From positions 1 to 9,589 of the forward strand of contig DMCS01000064.1 of assembly GCA_003445715.1 (NCBI GenBank): a stretch of DNA of 9,589 nt, written 5' to 3'. This DNA comes from Candidatus Mesolinea sp. GTDB lineage: Bacteria > Chloroflexota > Anaerolineae > Anaerolineales > Anaerolineaceae. Below are positions 7,242 through 9,589 of this stretch, piece after piece; the stretch's first letter is position 1, and the number at the start of each line of letters is the position of its first letter. The position numbers and the translations under genes were made by a program. Under the pieces are notes generated by a model. That model ran no database searches and had not been told where the DNA came from. It saw nothing but the letters and a program-made list of their open reading frames with translations.

Positions 7242-7817
7242 CTACCCTGGATTAGGCAGATTTCCTTCTAAGCCTAACTCGGGTGCGATACGTCGCATCG
7301 CAATAATAACATTATCAATGTGTTCCCAGAGGTCAATACCGAGTTCCTGGGCGCCTTGTTCCATGATTTGGCGGTTAGCGCCAGCGGCAAAAGCTTTATC
7401 TTTCCACTTTTTCCGTACAGATTTAGCTTCAAGGTCATACAGCGAGTGGGAAGGCCGCACGAGAGCAACTGCGGTGATCATGCCGGTAACTTCATCGCAA
7501 GCGTAAAGTGCCTTCTCCATTAAGGTTTCGCGTGGGTAGCCAGCATGGTCAGCGTGCGTCAGAATCGCATGCACGATTTCTTCGGGAACACCGGCTTCGC
7601 GCAGGATAGGTGCTCCCTCCAGCGGATGTGTTTCTGGGTTCGGATGAATTTCCCAGTCAAAATCGTGCAAGAGCCCTGTAATTCCCCAAATTTCAGCATC
7701 CTGACCAAATTTTTCGGCATAAAAGCGCATTGCTGCTTCTACGCTAAGCATATGCCGGATGAGATTTTCGTTTTGGACATAAGTTTTCACGATCTCAAAA
7801 GCTTCTTCCCGATGCAT
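7242..7817 (-). CDS. HD-superfamily predicted hydrolase (COG2316-like)
   Basis: This is a 191-residue soluble protein with a complete HD-domain metal site: H22 in NENLIRHMLSVEAAM, the paired H51-D52 in GLLHDFDWEIHP, and D108 in ALYACDEVTG, with further histidines H83, H88 and H91. Sequence and length resemble the predicted HD hydrolases grouped as COG2316, including the conserved tail region SVRKKWKDKAFAAG. HD proteins are typically metal-dependent phosphohydrolases, but the substrate cannot be read from the sequence. The start at 7817 is chosen because GGAG (plus-strand 7824-7827) lies 6 bases upstream. An open extension to 7895 would overlap the preceding gene and looks unrelated. This is the last gene of a probable three-gene minus-strand operon. 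Its stop lies 15 bases from the convergent gyrA stop, and no clear terminator is visible. Confidence 0.85.
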   Translation of the reverse strand: MHREEAFEIVKTYVQNENLIRHMLSVEAAMRFYAEKFGQDAEIWGITGLLHDFDWEIHPNPETHPLEGAPILREAGVPEEIVHAILTHADHAGYPRETLMEKALYACDEVTGMITAVALVRPSHSLYDLEAKSVRKKWKDKAFAAGANRQIMEQGAQELGIDLWEHIDNVIIAMRRIAPELGLEGNLPNPG

Positions 7818-7823
7818 AAATAT

Positions 7824-7827
7824 CTCC
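7824..7827 (-). promoter_or_regulatory. Ribosome-binding site of the HD hydrolase gene
   Basis: On the minus strand GGAG precedes the ATG at 7817 by 6 bases. It sits in the 14-base gap after the stop of the upstream SanA/YdcF-like gene, which supports the short start and translation from a shared mRNA. Confidence 0.7.
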
Positions 7828-7831
7828 GAAA

Positions 7832-8467
7832 TCACTTGAAAATTGGTTCGGGTTCCCCTAAAACTGGTAATGGTTTGGCAATATGTATATCCCACATAGC
7901 TGCCAGGCTGGCAAATGCCTCACGGAAATTCCAAAACAGATAGCGTGAGCGCACATAGCGCGATTGCTCGACCGGAATTCCTGTTATTTTGACGCCTAAA
8001 TGATCGCACAAGTAAACCGCACGGGGCAGGTGATAAGCCTGTGTAACAATGAGCGCATCTTCAACCCCGAAGATAGCCTTGGCACGGTAGCAGGTGTCAT
8101 ACGTACTCCGGCCGGCATAATCTAAGACGATGTCTTCATCCGGAACTCCCAACACCAGAGCATACTGGCGCATAGATTCTGGTTCGTTGTAATTGATGAA
8201 GCGGTTATCGCCACTCATCAGGATTTTTTGGGCTTTACCCGCAAAATAAAGCTCAGCCGCGGCTTCGACGCGATCCCTTAATGGAGCTGAGGGTGTACCA
8301 TCAAGGTTCAAGCCAGCCCCTGGCACGATCACCACGGGTTTTGCAGGCGCCGCATCAGCTTCCACGATTTTGGTTTGGGTTGAAAGAATGATGGCGATGC
8401 GGGACAGACCCAAAACGAAAAAGCCCACACAAGCGATAATAAGCAAAATGCGTAAGAATTTCAGCAT
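7832..8467 (-). CDS. SanA/YdcF (DUF218/ElyC) family membrane-anchored protein
   Basis: This 211-residue protein has one N-terminal hydrophobic segment (about residues 5-27), predicted to anchor it in the membrane with the main domain outside. The body matches the DUF218 fold: VVIVPGAGLNLDG (45-57), APLRDRVEAAAELY (61-74), ILMSGDN (82-88), a conserved Glu (E95), GRSTYDTCYRA (119-129) and VTQAYHLPRA (141-150). Characterised relatives such as SanA and ElyC in E. coli are linked to envelope barrier function and peptidoglycan integrity; their enzymatic activity remains poorly defined. The ATG at 8467 is preceded by an AGAGG motif (plus-strand 8475-8479) at 7-base spacing. That motif touches the stop codon of the upstream lipoprotein gene, which suggests translational linkage. 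A family-level assignment is secure; the substrate is unknown. Confidence 0.9.
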   Translation of the reverse strand: MLKFLRILLIIACVGFFVLGLSRIAIILSTQTKIVEADAAPAKPVVIVPGAGLNLDGTPSAPLRDRVEAAAELYFAGKAQKILMSGDNRFINYNEPESMRQYALVLGVPDEDIVLDYAGRSTYDTCYRAKAIFGVEDALIVTQAYHLPRAVYLCDHLGVKITGIPVEQSRYVRSRYLFWNFREAFASLAAMWDIHIAKPLPVLGEPEPIFK

Positions 8468-8478
8468 GCAATATCCTC

Positions 8479-9537
8479 TTATGGAAGAAGATCGATCAGA
8501 CGTACATCTGTTACCGCAAGCAGCTCGCGCAAATCTGAGTATGCATCATCTGGCATTGCTTCCAATCCAGCAATTTCATACTGGTTGAGTTCGCTCAATA
8601 AGGATCGTCCGGAATCACTGCGTCCGAGTTGCAGCAGGTAATCAGAAATTTGCACTGTAAGCGGCAAGGGCAGCTGGGGGCTAACTGAGAAGGCGAGGTT
8701 TGGGATTACTGCAGGGGATATCCAAATGATTGGCAGGCGGTCAAGAGCATCCGGCAGGTCGCCAATGACCTCGGAGGAAGTGCGCGGGTCGGAGGCAATT
8801 GCGTAGGTCGCGGTAAAATCGCAAATGCCTTTGATATACACTGCGCGCATGGCAGCGCTGTAAGTGTAAGTAAGCACAGGCGCTTGAGTCGGGATGTTGT
8901 TTTGTGCTAAATAAGCTAAGGGAATCCAGTAGCCGGCGAGGGATTTTGCTTGGGTCAGGCAAGGGCGCATCCCTGAGAACTGTGCCAGCGCAATGGCAGC
9001 ATCTGCGGTTGCTTTGCCACTGCCCACATCATAATAGCTGATAAGGGTAGAGTCTTTATGGGCTACGTATTGTATGCCATAAGCGGTAACGCCTAAGTGA
9101 TTGCTAACCAGTTGCGAGCTGAGCAAGCCTTTTTCGGAAGCCAAGAGGTATTCAACCGGTCCAAGCCAAGCTAAATGAACTTGCTGCTTTTGCAGCGCAG
9201 CTTCCAAGTTGAGGTAGTCCAGGAAAAACTTGCCAGTTACGCTCATTTGCAAAAAAGTGGAAAGCTGGGCGGTCAACTCCTCGAGTGCATCCAACTGAAC
9301 TTGCAACGGGTTTGCGTCAATTAAACCCATCACCAGCGGATTTTCTGAACTGCCCAAAGGGGCAGGTGTGGGGGTGAAGGTGGGCATAGGCGTTGCAGTG
9401 GTCAAGAGCGGGTTACGTGTACTGTAGGAAATGACCGCTGTTGGACGAGATCCTGCTGCAGGGCTGCAGGCAGCAAGCAGCAGGGTAGGTAGGAGTACCA
9501 ATATGCAGATATGAGCTCTGTGAGCACGCATGCCCAA
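8479..9537 (-). CDS. PhnD-like periplasmic substrate-binding lipoprotein
   Basis: This protein of about 350 residues has a lipoprotein signal peptide: basic start, hydrophobic stretch, and lipobox LLAAC with C24 as the lipidation site. A Thr/Pro-rich linker (about 46-60, TPMPTFTPTPAP) follows, then a substrate-binding domain. The domain resembles the phosphate/phosphonate-binding PhnD family: LVMGLIDANPLQV (68-80), a dY..LEAALQ segment, HLAWLGPVEYLLASEKG (121-137), AKSLAGYWIPLAYLAQNNI (197-215), SAAMRAVYIKGICDFTAT (227-244), and a C-terminal segment around 317-340 typical of the family. The ligand is not evident. No ABC permease or ATPase gene is adjacent in the window. Two starts are possible: TTG at 9537, with AAGG 6 bases upstream (plus-strand 9544-9547), or ATG at 9531 at 12-base spacing. 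TTG is slightly favoured by spacing. It is the first gene of the probable minus-strand operon, with 11 bases before the next start. Confidence 0.82.
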   Translation of the reverse strand: MGMRAHRAHICILVLLPTLLLAACSPAAGSRPTAVISYSTRNPLLTTATPMPTFTPTPAPLGSSENPLVMGLIDANPLQVQLDALEELTAQLSTFLQMSVTGKFFLDYLNLEAALQKQQVHLAWLGPVEYLLASEKGLLSSQLVSNHLGVTAYGIQYVAHKDSTLISYYDVGSGKATADAAIALAQFSGMRPCLTQAKSLAGYWIPLAYLAQNNIPTQAPVLTYTYSAAMRAVYIKGICDFTATYAIASDPRTSSEVIGDLPDALDRLPIIWISPAVIPNLAFSVSPQLPLPLTVQISDYLLQLGRSDSGRSLLSELNQYEIAGLEAMPDDAYSDLRELLAVTDVRLIDLLP

Positions 9538-9570
9538 ATTTTACCTTAATCATTCTAAATGATGTGGTAT

Positions 9571-9589
9571 GAGGGTGTTGAAAAACATT
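9571..9589 (-). repeat. Copy B of the 19-base inverted repeat, cut by the window edge
   Basis: Read on the minus strand, the last 19 bases are AATGTTTTTCAACACCCTC, which match 128-146 at 18 of 19 positions in inverted orientation. The match reaches the very last base, so the repeat may continue outside the window. It lies upstream of the lipoprotein gene, in a position matching that of copy A upstream of rpoC. Confidence 0.5.

Noticed and set aside
7225..7260. Palindrome AACCTAGGTT and nearby imperfect repeats as a bidirectional terminator between gyrA and the HD gene.
   Set aside because: The longer pairing has several mismatches and no T-tract on either strand. The 10-bp palindrome alone is too short.
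7818..7895. N-terminal extension of the HD hydrolase reading frame to 7895.
   Set aside because: It overlaps the upstream SanA/YdcF-like gene, while a good GGAG motif precedes the ATG at 7817.
9552..9557. TAGAAT on the minus strand as the -10 of a promoter for the lipoprotein operon.
   Set aside because: The transcript would begin within the AAGG ribosome-binding site, leaving no usable leader, and no convincing -35 is seen. The real promoter is probably outside the window.

Overview
The window looks like chromosomal DNA from a member of the Chloroflexota, most likely class Anaerolineae. That placement is an inference. It rests on the character of the RpoC and GyrA proteins, a long coiled-coil insertion near the RpoC N-terminus, the Thr-Pro-rich linker behind the lipobox of the lipoprotein, and moderate base composition. 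No rRNA, tRNA, CRISPR array, insertion sequence or phage gene was seen.

Layout. Bases 1-297 are non-coding. They hold a G/C-rich nested inverted repeat (13-79), a short sequence that recurs inverted at the far end of the window (128-146), a strong sigma70-type promoter (159-188) and a leader with a possible stem-loop (222-256). Next come two large plus-strand housekeeping genes. rpoC (298-4662) encodes the RNA polymerase beta' subunit and is closed by a textbook intrinsic terminator (4681-4715). A type IIA topoisomerase A subunit (4779-7226, gyrA-like) follows. The remaining part is a compact minus-strand run of three genes, convergent with gyrA: a PhnD-like substrate-binding lipoprotein (9537-8479), a membrane-anchored SanA/YdcF (DUF218) protein (8467-7832) and an HD-superfamily predicted hydrolase resembling COG2316 (7817-7242). 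Gaps of 11 and 14 bases, each with a ribosome-binding site, point to one transcript.

How the genes work together. RpoC and GyrA both serve core DNA transactions (transcription and topology), but the terminator between them suggests separate transcription units. The minus-strand genes appear to join envelope functions (lipoprotein and SanA-like protein) to a soluble metal-dependent hydrolase. No transporter permease or ATPase accompanies the binding protein inside the window.

Most worth a second look: the A-subunit topoisomerase lacks a canonical GyrA box and has Met where E. coli GyrA has quinolone-contacting Ser83; RpoC carries a roughly 185-residue insertion; the upstream region can form either a hairpin or a G-quadruplex; and an 18/19 inverted repeat sits at the two ends of the window. 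I did not see clear evidence of a wholly undescribed system.
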